From the NCBI GenBank assembly GCA_030533445.1, contig CM060064.1, positions 1,839,416 through 1,903,415 of the forward strand: a DNA stretch of 64,000 bases. The letters run 5' to 3'. The position numbers and the translations under genes are program-made. Origin of the DNA: Cyprinodon diabolis. Its lineage: Eukaryota; Chordata; Actinopteri; Cyprinodontiformes; Cyprinodontidae. The notes below the pieces were generated by a model, which saw only the letters and a list, made by a program, of their open reading frames with translations, was not told the origin of the DNA and made no database searches. Numbering within the stretch: the stretch's first letter is position 1; the number at the start of each line of letters is the position of its first letter. Positions 30,830-43,909 of the stretch are shown in pieces.

Positions 30830-33517
30830 AGCGTTCCTTGACAGCGTCGTTTCTAAGTCACCAATTTAGTGCTACTTGGTCCCAATAGAATTTCCCATTG
30901 GGAACCTGCTAGCACTAAGCTGCTAACTGGTTAGCAAGATGCTTCCGACAAACCGGACACAACCCAACTTGCTTGCAAACCTTGCACCACAACAATCCCG
31001 CCCCCTTGATAATCGACCAATCAAATTCAATTTATTCACTCATGTAAAGTCATGCACCAATCGAGAAAATTCGGAAATACATCGGTTGGAACAGCCGCTT
31101 CCCTACGACTTTAACTTGTTTTTTTTGCTTCCTGTTCTCCTGAGTTGAAAGTTGACACTGTGCTGTCAATAGAGAGAGTTTAACCTGACTGCTGCAGTTT
31201 TGTAAGATCTTCCTGTAGATAAACTGAAGAGAGCTCTGCAGTTAAGGCAGGAGCGGGAATATTTGCAATGGATTTGGCAGAATGGAAATAAAATCGGAAA
31301 AGAGAGATGGGTTTAATGTTAATTAACGATCCGATGGGAGTTCACGTAAATGATTGTCAGGTTAATTTATTCTAGATGAGGCAAACTGACTGGAGGAGCA
31401 CATACACCCACGTTAACATGATGCATTTTTATTTTGCAGTTCATTCCAAAACACTTAAATGCTCCAGCTGGCCACTGTCTCTCCTCTCCTGACGAGTGTT
31501 GAGGTACCAAGGAACCACCTGATTCTGACTTTTTTTGGACTTTGAAATCTTGATAGCAGCATTCTCCCTTTTCTTTGACTTAATTGTTTTTTTTTTGTTT
31601 ATTATCCTTATTTTATCATCTTCTTGTTATCACCCACACATCAGATGATGGCTTCAGAGTAGTCACATAATGCACTCAAATGTTGTAAAGCAATGTTGGA
31701 AAATCCGCTCTTGCTCTTTAGATCCCTGTTTAGAGTTTGTGTAAGTTTTATTCCACAGCTGCAAAAAACAGAAATGAAAACAGTTGTTTTTCTGCAAATG
31801 GGAAAACAGCAAAACATGAATAGAAATGTTTTAGATAAAGCGAAAATCAATCTTAACACTGTTATTTAATGAACCCATATAATTCAATAAACCCCAAGTC
31901 CCATCCTAACTCATGTGCAGCATCTCTAGCTGAGGGGATTTTCTTCTGAAACACCTCAGAATAAAGACGCATTTATGAAAATTATAAATTTGTATTGAAT
32001 TGCTACAGAATTATGAACAATAATTTAATATCTGCAGGTTTTTTTTTTTTTTTTCTGTTTTGCAGGGCATTGCAAGACCTTGGGTATGGGGCATTGCAGG
32101 CTAAAGAAAGAAGCCAAGCACTACTGTATAAAACCTGGAACTCAACGCTACTTCTGCATTTTGAATTTAAACAGCTTCTTGGATGGGAGGAGAAACGTCT
32201 TCAAACTTGGAAACAAAGTCCAGTGGATTGATTTTAACTTTTTTGGAACGACTATGACCTGGATGACTGATAATCTTAACAGCATGTTGATGCATTTATT
32301 TTAATTATAACCTATAAAAAAGTCAGACAGACAGTGCAAGTTTCACAGGCTTTTGCAAAAGGGGAAAGAGCTTTGTGCACCGAAGTGTCTTAGCTCTACT
32401 CCAACGGTACGACCCCTTTGCAGGCCTTTTTATTTCATGCAAGCAGGGTGTGGTTATACTGCCAAAAGACATTGCTTGTGATACAGTCACCTGCTTATCT
32501 GGGATTACTTTCCACTATCTTCCTGTCAAAATTTGTCAAACCGCTTCTAGCTAGCACATGATCCCTTCTGTGCATTCAGGAGTCATGAGCTACTTCTTCC
32601 TCCTAAGGGTCAAAAGAGCACAATTTATCCATTGTCCACATAGCAGAGGACAATGAGACTTTAAATATATAAAATGGCGAAGGATTAAGAAATCCAGCAG
32701 ACCTTTTATAAACTGCTGTGTAGTTTGGTGGATATTCAGAACGAACCCTAACATCAAAGCTGAGGATAATCCAACACCCACCAGAGGTCTTTGGAAGATG
32801 AAATAGTCCAACCTAGAGTCCAAGCGGTGAAAGAATGGATTTTATTTCATTTACTTTCAATTTAATACATATGGCAAACTGATGTTACCTGCAGAATAGT
32901 TTAACATGCTGTAACTTGATTTACATGAGCCTGAAGTGAAGTAAACAGAATTTCAGCACAGGTTGAATAAACGGCTTCACTCTGGGGAGGCAGACCATTT
33001 CAGGGATTTATTTGAAGCTGTTTTAAAATGCAACACAACCTGGAGCACATTTCCTTAACCCCATGTTGATAATATTTATTTTTCACAGTGATTTTCTTTG
33101 AAGCAAACTTATGAATAACAAAGCATACATGCTCTTTGTGAAGCGTGTACAGAAAAGCTACTCAGTCCCTGTAGCAATATGCTAATCATCTCCCACTGCA
33201 GTAACCTTCTCCCCCCTGCCTCCCCCACTAAGTCCCTCCTTTGTCAGGCGCTCTCCCTGCCTCCCTTTTTCATGAGGAGGAAAGCAAGTTCAGATTTACC
33301 TTCCTACACATTCGGAGCTTCCTCTCACTTCCTTTCAGAAAACACTATAGGATGTGCAGTAAAGCCTGAAGGACGAGTTCTCTACAAAAGAAATGCATTT
33401 GTTTTACTGCTGCTTCTCTTGTTACAAAAGCTGTCTGATTCTTTAGCTATTTTGGCATAAAAAACACACACAAAAAAACAAACAATTTAGCTTTAATTAT
33501 AGCATCAAAGATAATCC
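30830..33517. other. No recognisable gene
   Basis: 30830-31150 could be the 5' flank of the minus-strand exon; it has two CCAAT-type motifs (GACCAATC, CACCAATCG). The remainder is AT-rich with T runs near 31590 and 32040. Frames at 32.0-32.3 and 33.2-33.5 kb show no motifs. Confidence 0.4.
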
Positions 33518-33830
33518 AATCCAGTTTTATTTCTTAAGCACTTAAGCACATCCACAGCTGACAAAAGTGCTGCACAGAAAAATAAAATATAAAACCGTAC
33601 AGATAAAAGCCAAAACAGCTAAAACATGGGTATGAATAACATTCACACAATAAAATCAATAAGATTGAGTAAAACATATAAGGAATAAAAGGATCAAATA
33701 AAGCCCACTGTCCTGCTAGGTGTAAAAAGGCGACAATGTGAGTTTTTTAAAAACAGTGAGAGGAGAGGCCCGTCTGTGTGCTGGCATGTTAACAAGAACT
33801 CATTCATTAGTGAAGGCACAAGGTCAGACT
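33518..33830 (-). repeat. LINE 3' end fragment (reversed)
   Basis: The start CCAGTTTTATTTCTTAAGCAC resembles, read in reverse, the common GTGCTTTATAAATAAAAC ending of fish LINE 3' UTRs. It is followed by AGTGCTGCACAGAAAAATAAA. No coding part is attached. Confidence 0.45.
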
Positions 33831-34049
33831 TAGTCTTAGACAGCTTTTTTAATTCCACCAGGGGCAATTCGTTTGAGCAGTATGTGAGACAAACAAAGAA
33901 ATAACAAATATATAATGAAAAAGTAACTAAACATAAAAAATAAACATGTAATAACATAGATTAAAAAAGAATAAAGAATGTGACGGGGAGCTTGAGGACC
34001 AAGATGAATAATAATAAAAAACACAGAAAGATACTTAAATTTGCATAGC

Positions 34050-34640
34050 TGTCAGGCTCAGAACCATAGGACCCAGTATTCGAGGCGAACAAAAATTTAG
34101 ATTTCTCAAAACGTTTATTAGAAATGGATCTGCAGCGAACAGCGTCGCTACCTTAGGCAGGAACCTCTGCAGGGAAAGAACACAGGTTAGTGACCACGTC
34201 TATCTGGCAGAGGAAGAGTAAGTGACGTGTGAGTCACTAAACTGGTCTTAAAGTTCAGTCCGTGCTCAGAGGATGAGGCCAGTCCGCTGCTAACACGACG
34301 TGGCAGGCGCCGCCCAGAGAGTCCCAGACGTTGATGTCTCGGAGGTCTGAGAACAGGCAGAAGATCAGAACCGAGCAGATGAAGGAAGGCAGGACACCCG
34401 CTTAGGCTTAGCCTAAGCCGGTGTCTATGACATGGTCCAGAGTTAGAACCAGGTGATCAGAGATACAAAGAGGTACTGAAGGGAAATGCAGGACGGAGTG
34501 AGGAATCAGTTGCAGGTTCAGTTCCCAGACAGGCAGAATCCAGCAGAAGTCTGAGGACAGGTCAGGCAAATAGACCAGAACAGCAACAGGCAGGCTCTGA
34601 AGTCCAGAGGCAGAACAGGAGAGGAATCAATCTCAGGACC
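34050..34640 (-). mobile_element. LTR fragment, reversed
   Basis: Begins on the plus strand with TGTCAGGCTCAGAACC, the reverse of an LTR 3' end (GGTTCTGAGCCTGACA), followed by CAAAACGTTTATTAGAAATG, which gives a TAATAAACG polyadenylation region on the minus strand. The other LTR end and a target duplication are not found, so it is partial. Confidence 0.5.
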
Positions 34641-35434
34641 TTTTTTCCATCAACATTCAGCATCATTCATGTACCAGTAAATATGAGTTTTTTTCTCCCC
34701 ATGTTCCTGAGTCATCTCTCATTTTTCCATGCTGACATGAAATATTGGACAACTTTTTATTCTAAGTACTCTATGTAACTTAAATACACACATAAAATGC
34801 AATCCTGACATCATCTTCAGTCACTGTCATGTTGGTTTGTAGTTTTTTGACCCACAAGCAGGATCACATAGGGAACAAGTGAGTTTTAATATGTTATCTT
34901 TAAAAAAAGCCACAACAGTCTAGAGGCGGAGAACTGCAGGAAATGAGGAGAACCTTCTGGTTGGTCTGAGGGGAGAAAGCAGACTAATCAGGAAGGACTT
35001 GGTTGATGAAAACTGATGACTGATTGATCAGTTTACTTTGATGAAGAAGGTAGAAAACAGGAGAGAGAGATCAGCTTCTTTACTTGAGTTTGTTGTGTTT
35101 TTGGAACCTGACAAAGGTTTTCCATTAACTTTTTAGGCTGACAAAAATTTCCATTATGATTCCAGTTAGCACTGAATCCTGCGAAATAAGTTTTTCCTGT
35201 CCTTAAATTAATAAAAACCCACCTTAGGACAACAATGGCAGATGATAGATGAAGTCACCTGGGCATAGTGAGTGTTTAGTCAAGGAGGCCATATTCCCTA
35301 AATATGGAAGATGTTGTTAAACCTTTAGCTTCATCTCACCAGAACCGCAGAATTTTGCTGTTCTGATTGTTTTTATGAACTTGTTGTCATATCACTGGGT
35401 AGTGGTCAACTATAGTCAGTTTTAAGGGGCTGTA
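34641..35434. other. No gene; possible LTR debris from 34825
   Basis: TGTCATGTTGGTTTGTAG at 34825 with GACCCACAAGCAGGATCAC after it looks like a reversed LTR 3' end, but the other end is not identifiable. Confidence 0.35.
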
Positions 35435-36375
35435 TGTCAAGGTTGAGTGGAGGTTTTTGAGGACCCAAATGCAGAGATCAGGAGGCAGAGGTACGTCTTG
35501 TAGATTTAATAAGGAAACTGAGTTAACAATCCAAAGTACAAAAAACCAAGAACCAAAATACCAGAAACCATCAGGGAAAGGCCATAGGGAGCCAGAGATG
35601 AGGAAGAAACAAAGGCTAAGTTCACACAGCAGCCTGAAGTGACCCAGATGCAACCTGGATCTGATCTTTTCATGACTGTCTGAACAACACAGATCTGATT
35701 TTTTCCAATGCGACCCAGGGCACTTGGCTCTGTGGTCCTGAATCCAATACGAATCTGATCTTTTTAATGCGACCTGTGTCTGAACAGCCAGGTCGCCTTC
35801 ATCCGAACTGAACGCCATTGGTAGCCAACAAAGGTCACTAATCTGCATCTTGATACGCAGAAGCAGCAAGAAAAACAACAACCAGGGCGGACGATGATGC
35901 GGAGAGAAGTCTTTATGTTTAACCATCTTGAAAATTTTGTGTTTTTAAAGTTGGGAAAAAGCCTCCTCCACAGTGCATCCCGGACACTTAAGCTGCATGA
36001 GTACAGTTCACACAGGAGATCACATACGGGTTGCATATATTTGGAAATGTGAACGGCTGCAAAAAAAAATCTGATTTCACAAAAAATCGGAATTAAGCAT
36101 CAAGGCCTGCAGTGTGAACGTAGCAAAAAAAACAAGAAACCAGCACTGAGTGACTGCAGAGGTGGTGTATATATGGGGGAACAGAACAAAGGATGGACTA
36201 ATGAGCTGAATATGGAGCAGGTGTGAGTGGGACTGACTAGAAGGAAACCAAGGGGAAAGGAAACAAGCACAAGGGGGCGACAGAGAGTTACTCAAGAACT
36301 AAACACTGACAGGAAACAACTACAAAGAACACAAAGAAACTACAAATAAACATCATCAGAGGGCGGAGCCCTGAT
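35435..36375 (-). mobile_element. Solo LTR, reversed, interrupted by a DNA element
   Basis: The plus-strand start TGTCAAGGTTGAGTGGAGG, then GACCCAAATGCAGAGATC, parallels the solo LTR at 42168 (TGTCACAATGGGGGTGGAGG, GACCCAAATGCTGAC), so both belong to one family. GCTGTATGT occurs at both outer borders (35429-35437 and 36376-36384), compatible with a target duplication of 5-6 bp plus chance matches. The right terminus has lost the expected CA. Confidence 0.6.
35615..36124. mobile_element. Non-autonomous DNA transposon (MITE-like)
   Basis: Diverged inverted ends: GCTAAGTTCACACAGCAG on the left and the reverse complement of CTGCAGTGTGAACGTAGC on the right. The inside repeats GATCTGAT and GCGACC words. 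A minus-strand frame crossing it and the LTR is fortuitous. The target duplication is obscured by A runs, so the superfamily is open. Confidence 0.6.
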
Positions 36376-36384
36376 GCTGTATGT

Positions 36385-39039
36385 GTTTTGTTTTGTTGTT
36401 CTATTATTCTTCTTCTTGTGGAACACATTTTAAATGTAGCAAATTTACCTCAAGTTTTTATTTACTATTGGATTTGGTTAGTTCAAGGAGCACGTAGAGA
36501 ACTTGTTTATTTCTACCTTTGCTGTATACTTAATTTATCATGCATTGTATACTGGAAGAAATCAAAATCTAGATAAATCTTAAAATAAGTGATTTTTTTC
36601 TTGAACTAAGGAGTAAGTAAGACACTTTTCCAATGGAACAAGACAATTTAAATTTAAAATAGGAAAAAACTATTACATTTTAAGTGCTTATTATCTAATT
36701 ATCTTATTTTAAGAGTAAAAATACTCATTCTGTTGGCAGAGTATCTTATTTACGTGCTGAAATTAATGCTAAATACACTTTATCAAAGAAATGTTGATTT
36801 ATTTCTAGATGGTTTATAATTATGCACTACATAATTATATAAATTTTGGGAGATAGACAACCTTAATTTAATCAATATATATTTCCAGGAAATAATGATT
36901 GTTTGTGGTCTAACCAAACCCTTTATATATTGATCCCCCGAATAACACCTTTCCACCCGTTTTTAAATCCTAGCTCCGCCACCGAGGCTCATGTCCCTTA
37001 TATAATACTTTTTTATTTTGTATTATGAAGAAAAATAAATAATGCTTTCCTTACTGAGTAAATGTCCTTTATGCTTCCTTCCTGTCCTGCTCTTTATACT
37101 ATTTTCTTTAATCTCATCCTTTCTGACTCATATATTTTTATAAATTCATCTGTCCATGTTTTACATTTTCTCTCCCTCCACATCCTCACGTTTATCAGTA
37201 TTTTTCTTACCAGTTAAATAAAGAATGTCATTAAAAACGGTATGACCTAATATTAATCTAGTCCATTTTTACTTCTTCCCTTCTATTCTTCTCACTAATA
37301 TTTACTAATTTTTATATGCTATACAAACACCTTCCTGTCTCATCTTCATCCCATCTTTTTTGTCATATTTCTGCTTCTTTACTCTTTTTAACTGATTTCT
37401 CTTCCCATTCAGTGAAGAGAGATGATCCTTCGCCTCTTTATAGTAATCCTGATTGAGAAATGTTTCCAGGTGTGCAGGAACAAGGGTCGGTTCAGCCCAC
37501 CAGCAAAGATCCTCTCTGTGACAGGAAGCTCACTCACAGCATAAAAACAGCAAAACCCCAGATATTTTCTTGCTTCAGAAACGTTTGTTCATTGCATTAT
37601 TGTGAAATGTGCTCAATGAATGCTTTCCATTATTAAAGTTACTGCACATTAAAAAACGCAGTCATCATCTTTTGCAGAATTTCATTCCATTGCAGGTCTC
37701 AATATAACATGTCTGATTTTACAAAAAATAAATATCATTAATGTAATTTCTTTTATACTGATGTTTTGCTGTACATCAACTGAACACATTTTGCTGTAAA
37801 TATAAAATACAGGAATGATTGGATTATTGTTTCCAGTAACTCACTGTAGGGAATATGATTAAAGACGTGAGGGTAAATGGAGTCTAAGAGGTGTTTGAAA
37901 AATAAATAGTAGTAATATTGTAGAAATGGTTAAACTCATATTAACAGCAATAGAGGCCGGGGTCAGGCTCTATCACATCAGGCAGGACTGAAAAAGCAGG
38001 CTGTGCAAAGATTGCCCTGAAACACAGAATAGCTCAGTGTAAGACGCTGTGAGTAGAATCATACAAAAAACTACGAAACTGAAATATATAACGACACATC
38101 TGTGCCAAGTGTAAGCTGGAGGCCCCACATTCAAAATGGCAAACAAAACCCGGACTGGCTGACAGTTATAAGGCTGGGATCCGGTGGGCATTTCCAAATC
38201 AAACCGGCTATGACTCACAACCAGACAACACAGTGGTAGATATAGCAGAAAAGATAACAGTGAACTGAACAAAATAAGCAGACGCTTTAAAAAGCCCAGG
38301 GGCTCCAAGAGGAAAGGGAGGACCCTCAGTAATTCCTCTGTGGAATCTGTTTCAGCAATCCCAAACCCTGAGGTGGGGAAGATAGCTTATTTCAGCCATC
38401 AGGATCTCATTGTTTTTGCCATGACCCAGATTTCATGACACAGTCAAAGTCTTCTCCTGGTCTGCAAAAAACAAGTGTACTGCTTTGGTAAACCCCCATT
38501 AACTCTGGAGTACCCTGCAGAGATTGCAAAGATGATCCATTGGTTCAAGGCCAGGATGAAAACTACACTGCTCCTCCTAAAGCTTAGTGTTGATAATCAC
38601 TCCTTTCCAGCACCCTGCATAGGTCTTTACTAGAGGGCTGAAAAGTTTTAATTCTCTGTGGCTGGAAAACACCATTCCAGTCTGCTAGTCCAGGGACATT
38701 TTCCCTGATCATCCTGCATGTTGACGACACTGGAGACTCTCTGATCAGATCTTATCAATCCACGAAGCCTTGCCACTGGCCTGCACTGGTCTCGCCAGCA
38801 AAGAAGAGACAGCAGAGCTAAGGAGATCTTCAACGTAAATTCCAGCTGAAGGGTCCTTGAATGGGATCACTAAAGCCTTAACCTATCATAGTTTCCCTTC
38901 GTTTGATGGACCCAAGGGGAAATACATTGCATCACTCATTGGGGACCGACCGACTGGGTGCCGTGGCGAATACCGTGACCATCAGGCCCAAAAACAAGGT
39001 CTAAATCAAAGCCAGATATTTTTTTGCTTATCTCTTTAT
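36385..39039. other. No recognisable gene
   Basis: Mostly AT-rich. A 111-codon minus-strand frame at 38308-37973 starts with a hydrophobic stretch but has no recognisable domain. 38330-38900 looks like retroelement debris but cannot be assigned. Confidence 0.35.
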
Positions 39040-39592
39040 TGTCACAATTTTCTTAAGAGATCGTTCCCACATGCAGTAAACCGCTCAGAGAACCAGGGCA
39101 AAAATGTTAACAGGTTTATTGATAAGGTCAGCGGGGGTTGGTTTCAGGAAACCCAGTGTGCTGTAGGAAGGGAAGTGTCAGCGGTTAGTTCAGGATCCGT
39201 GGGAACTTTGCGCGATGGCTGGAGAGACAGAGAAAACGGGACTCACGTTAGTGGAGAAGACTTTCTTCCGAGAATCCAGGTTTATCGATGGGTAGAGACT
39301 CGTTGGAGGGCGGACAGGTTTAGACTTGGTTTAGACTCAAACAATCCTTCGAGGGGAAGAAGGCCAAACATCCAGCTTGCAGGAAGGCTTCCTGCCGAAA
39401 AGGCAAAGACAAAAACAAGGTCGTCCCAGTGAAAACAAAGACTCAGTTAGACTCAGCTAAACTCAAATAGTCCTCAGTAATGAGCCAACCAGCCGCAGGT
39501 GTGTGGGAGGCCCAACGAGAACAGGGTGCCACCTGGTGGTAGAGGGAGAGAACAACACAAAAACACAACCCACACAAACTGGATTCCTAACA
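39040..39592 (-). mobile_element. Solo LTR, reversed, 553 bp
   Basis: On the minus strand it starts TGTTAGGAATCCAG and ends GAAAATTGTGACA. Both flanks are TTTAT (39035-39039 and 39593-39597), a perfect 5-bp target duplication. A CAATAAACC polyadenylation signal (near 39115) lies close to the LTR 3' end. The open frame across it on the plus strand is not a gene. It differs in sequence from the other LTR families in the window. Confidence 0.88.
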
Positions 39593-39597
39593 TTTAT

Positions 39598-41179
39598 CAT
39601 GTAAAAAAGTCATGTAAAAAAGGTATTTAACTATACAGTCAACAAGACACCAACAGCCCTTACAGTATGATATTCTACCCTTTTCTGACCAGACAAAGTC
39701 GGCCTGATGGTGCGTGGTGTAGTGTACATGGGGTAATGAGGCGGGATCAGCCTCTAACGACCACCTCCCCATCAGGAATCATGAGCTCGGGAGAAAATAA
39801 AACATCTTTGAAATTCAGTCGGCCGTCATAAGGTGGTCGTGCGCAAATCGCTCAGTGCGCAAACAAGGATTCTTCTTCTTCCTCTCAGATGTAAACCCAG
39901 CAGGGGGGGGCAATGAGTGAAATGGAGTTCTTTCTGTCAAACTGACAGACCGTAGTAGCCACGTTAGCTCAGCCATGTCTTTGTCCAAATACGTCGTCTC
40001 CTTTTCTTTTTAGGGCTTTCAGCACTAAATTGCCCAAATATCCAAGGCAGCGCGTTTCACTCTAGTGAGCTTCATGTTCCTCTTCTACTGGTTTGGCTTC
40101 AAGATAGACGAGTCAGAGTAGCGCCATCTCACTGCGGAGCTGAGTCCCACCTGGTTTTAGACTTTACAGTGTGAGCAGGTAGATCGCATCAGAGCGTCGG
40201 GTCGCACAGCGTGAGAACGAACATCTTGAGCTGTGAACCTTGAAACCCTGCAGTTTTGTCGCCCAATGTCAATGGTGGTTTGCCCTTGACAGGATGGTGT
40301 GAGTAAAGAATTGTTCTATGTTTATGACGCTGTGATAGATGTAATATTGCAGTAATATTATCAATGAAACACTAAATGTTTTATGAATATGAGAAATACA
40401 AGAGAATGAACTGACAACCAACTGTCCTATAAACTGTGGCTTGCTGGTTTAAACTCTCTTCATGAGTCTAAGTTGTGTGTTTGGGTGAGACACTAGCAGC
40501 CTTTTTTTTTTTACAGCTTTTAATTGTCATTCCACTGTCACAAGTACAGAGGAACGAAATGAAATCTCTGCATTTAACCCATCCCTTTGGGGAGCAGTAC
40601 TATTGCTTGATACAAGTACATTACAAGCACAACAACTCTTTATCCTAGATGTCAGTAAATGTTCAAGTTGTAGAGGCTGTGAACTGATGACGAAACACAT
40701 TCTAGATATCATTTGTTTTTAAAAAGCATAAAAGGCAGTTCAGCATCATTTGAAGTCTCTAACTAGAACCTAACTGTTTTACACTGGCAGCCCCTCTGGT
40801 CTTTTGCTGTTAAGTAACCAAGTTTACCTTGTAACACAGAGCTGGAAGAAATGACTGCAAGGCAAATGAGGAACTGAGTTCAATTTGTGTTTGAAAAAGA
40901 TGCTAATATTTCAGTAGCTGTGTTTTTTTTGCTATCTTAATTAAGATGTCCTGTGGTTAGGTCTAAATTATCCTGTTTTTCTCATACTTGCTGTTCTTAG
41001 CTGAATGTGTTTTGATTATCAATAAATACCATTGAAAATGAACAAAAATATCAAAATATTACAGATTTGATCAAGATCCACTAAGTACTCACTTGTTAGA
41101 CCATTATGCTTCACTTAATTCTAACAATAACATAAATGCAGCCTATTGGACACTGTCTGCCGACTGATCTACGCGTCTT
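39598..41179. other. No gene; possible SINE fragment near 40.5 kb
   Basis: TTTTAATTGTCATTCCACTGTCACAAGTACAG (40516 onward, read in parts) followed by CATTTAACCCATCCC is a common fish interspersed repeat word set, here incomplete. The rest shows nothing. Confidence 0.35.
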
Positions 41180-41493
41180 AAGGGCTGGTTATACTCCCGC
41201 AGCAGTGTGTCACAGTGAGCTTGTCGCAGATATTTTTTATTTATACCCAATATTAAAGCGTGGTCATCACTATGTTAATTAATGCCACAACGCAAGAGCG
41301 ACCATCACAAGTAAGCTGTGGGTCTAGATACGGCCGAAGCGGTCAAGAAGTGGAAACACGCATGTGGCAAGTTACTGTGACAACGGAGGGCCAAAAAAAG
41401 CAGGGATCCAGGTGGAAAAATGGTCCCAGTGTTCTCACGCACCTCGCTCTTCTAGCTGGTCCATCTTCACCAGTCGTTTTCTACAATGGAAAC

Positions 41494-42026
41494 TAGAGAC
41501 TGACACGGGAGTGGATTTTCACTCCTGTCCCGTCCCACTCCCACTGAAAAAAATGGTGTCCCGTCCCGATCCCGGGCAAGAGTAGAAATCTAAATCCTGT
41601 CCCGTCCCACTCCTGGTGAAATTACTCCCACTCCCATCCCGCTCCCATTCAGAATGACTCCTGCTCCTGCACCGCTCCCATTCTTGTTTTTGAGCGCAGG
41701 TGAAAAACTCAGAGCGGAAGCACTGTTGGTTTTTGGGTCGTGTAGTTTTTTTGACTCGCATTATAGTGTAGGCTTCAAGGAAAAAAACTACAAAATGGCG
41801 GCGCCAGTACTGGATTTTTTTTCTTTCTATTTTATTTTATTTTTTGGCATCGATCCTAGTTTTTTTTTAGTTACTATTGGTTTGCTCCCGCTCCCGTCTG
41901 CTCCCGTTAATGTTTAATCCTGTACCGTCCCACTCACGTGATCGTTACTAATACTGACTCCCATCCCACGGGAATCCCACGGGAATCCCGTGACGCGTGG
42001 GATTCCCGAAAAAATGTCTGTCTCTA
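41494..42026. mobile_element. Non-autonomous hAT element, 533 bp
   Basis: Ends TAGAGACTGACA and the reverse complement of TGTCTGTCTCTA (11 of 12 match), flanked by a perfect 8-bp duplication ATGGAAAC (41486-41493, 42027-42034). The inside is rich in CCCGTCCC/CTCCC words. No transposase. Confidence 0.92.
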
Positions 42027-42222
42027 ATGGAAACACAAACAAAACAAGCCATTAGGGAACCAAACAGGAAATATGCATAGTGTAGAGCGGAAGCAGAATT
42101 GACCAATCAGAGGCCTCCTGTCTCTCCTCCCTGGGACGCTATCTACTGACCGCGGTCACCTACAATTTGTCACAATGGGGGTGGAGGTTTGACAGGACCC
42201 AAATGCTGACAAAAGCTTGAGG

Positions 42223-43114
42223 TAGAGACCTGCAACGGGTCGGGTACCCGCGGGTCCCTGACGGGTCACTCGCTAAAATGCTCTTTTGCGGGTGAAAAAT
42301 ACATAGATAAAAATGAACGGGTCGGGGGTCAGGCAGATATTTTTTTAGTGCGGGCGGGTAGTTGGTGATTTTTTTCTTTTATGTGTGTGTGTTGTTGTGG
42401 ACATCAGAAATGTTATATTAATCAGGCACTGGGGGTCACCCTTGTTGTAGCTTAAAGGAATAGTACACCCAAAACATGATGAGCCTTCATTTTCTACTCA
42501 CCCCCATGCTGAGCAACACTCTGCAGTACTTTTTTGATATCTCAAATGCATCTGGAGATCTGGGAGGCTTCTTGCTGTCTGCTGACATTCAAATAATGGA
42601 GGTCTATGGCGCCCGAGGCAGAAAGGTCCATAAAAGTCCACAAAAAACGTGTCAATATTCCTCCATACTGCTCGTCCAATGTATTCCAAGTGTCCTGAGT
42701 GGGTAGCGTCCATAATTTACTCGAAACGAAGTCATTTAGAATGTTTTTAGAGCATAAACAGTAGTGTATAGGATTTCCTAAAAGCGAGTTCACGAGTCTA
42801 CGGAAACCACGGCAGACCAAACCAGATGAAAGTGCGCATTCCTTTAAAGCCCTGCCGGCAGTGTGGGCTTCCATCCAAAAAGGCCACAGTCAGTGCATAC
42901 ACGTCTGCTGCAGTGTTAATGGCGCTGTTCTGCAGCGCAGCGTACTATAGCCCATTACTTGATGTGTTAATGGGTCGGGTTGTAGGTTAAATATCAACGG
43001 GTCGGGTTCGGATTTGAATTGAAGATATCCGCGGGTGACAGGTCGGGTTCGGTAGTCATCCTAACGGGTTTGGGCGGGTGCGGGTTGGTAAAACTCGACC
43101 CGTGCAGGACTCTA
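42223..43114. mobile_element. Non-autonomous hAT element, 892 bp
   Basis: Inverted ends TAGAGACCTGCAACGGGTCG and, reversed, TAGAGTCCTGCACGGGTCG, flanked by a perfect 8-bp duplication GCTTGAGG (42215-42222, 43115-43122). Both arms contain repeated CGGGTCGGG words. It encloses a further repeat. Confidence 0.92.
42450..42935. repeat. Dispersed fish repeat inside the hAT
   Basis: Starts at CTTAAAGGAATAGTACACCC, a word typical of a very common teleost interspersed element, and runs into the region with no hAT-like words. Ends and target duplication are not clear. Overlapping frames on both strands are not conserved genes. Confidence 0.45.
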
Positions 43115-43909
43115 GCTTGAGGTGGTTACTTGAATGTTTAATAATAAAAAGGGTAACAAAAGAATATATCCAAAAACATAAATCCACAAAAATCCAAAAA
43201 TACTGAAAACCAGGAATACTCACAACAAGAAGGGGACAAAGTAATGACGACAAACCAGCAAAGAATGACTGAGCAGGAGGAGAATAAATGGGAGAGAGAA
43301 ACAAAGACCAGGCTTATTAGGAGACTGGGAGCAGGTGTGAAGAGACCAGAAGGGAGCTAGGGAAAAAGGAGACTGACACAAGAGGGCAAACAGGAAATAT
43401 CTAAGAACTCAAATACAATCAAAAATACCTAGAACACAAGAATGAAAAATAAGACCAATGAAAACTCAGAGATGAAACTTGAACAAAACCAAAACCATGA
43501 CACAATTTTGGGAAGGTGTATCACAGTGTCTGCGGATGCGGGAGGCATATCTGCATTAACTGCGACACACGCAGGCGACCTGGTTTCTGAGCATAAACCC
43601 GGATTTAGACACAATCATCTAAAGAGGAAAAAGTGGTTCTGGAGCAATAAATGGGACCAAGCCACAGCATTATTAAGTTTGTGTCATAAAAACAATAGGA
43701 CAGAATTCTAACATGTATTCCACAGACAAGAAGATGTCATTTAGACAAAGGAGAAATACTCAAAAGAGTCACAGGAAATACCTAAATCTACACAGAGAAC
43801 ACAAAAAGGAAGTAAGCAACACTCAGTGCCATAGAGCAGGACCCATCACCGACATGAAGGAAGCATTGGATATTAATACTATGTTAGAAAAGTTACCCAT
43901 AGTAAAGCA

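Larger units (their letters stand above)
42168..43502 (-). mobile_element. Solo LTR, reversed, containing a hAT
   Basis: On the minus strand it starts TGTCATGGTTTTGG and ends CATTGTGACA. CAATT flanks both sides (42163-42167, 43503-43507), a perfect 5-bp duplication, and the outer repeat resumes after it. Without the internal hAT (892 bp) and its duplicated 8 bp the LTR is about 435 bp. Same family as 35435-36375. Confidence 0.88.
41180..43530. repeat. Second copy of the 200-545 repeat unit, split by insertions
   Basis: Segments 41188-41493, 42027-42167 and from 43503 line up in order with 200-545. The joins fall exactly at the target duplications of the elements inserted between them. After 43530 the similarity fades. 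Confidence 0.75.

Noticed and set aside
34825..35330. Another complete reversed LTR
   Set aside because: Only one LTR-like end (TGTCATGTTGG) is visible; neither the second end nor a target duplication was found.
35387..35926. 179-codon minus-strand frame
   Set aside because: It spans the border between a reversed LTR and an inserted DNA element, so it cannot be an ancestral gene.
37973..38308. 111-codon minus-strand frame with a hydrophobic N-terminus resembling a signal peptide
   Set aside because: No recognisable domain, no splice or promoter context, and compositionally plausible by chance in this region.
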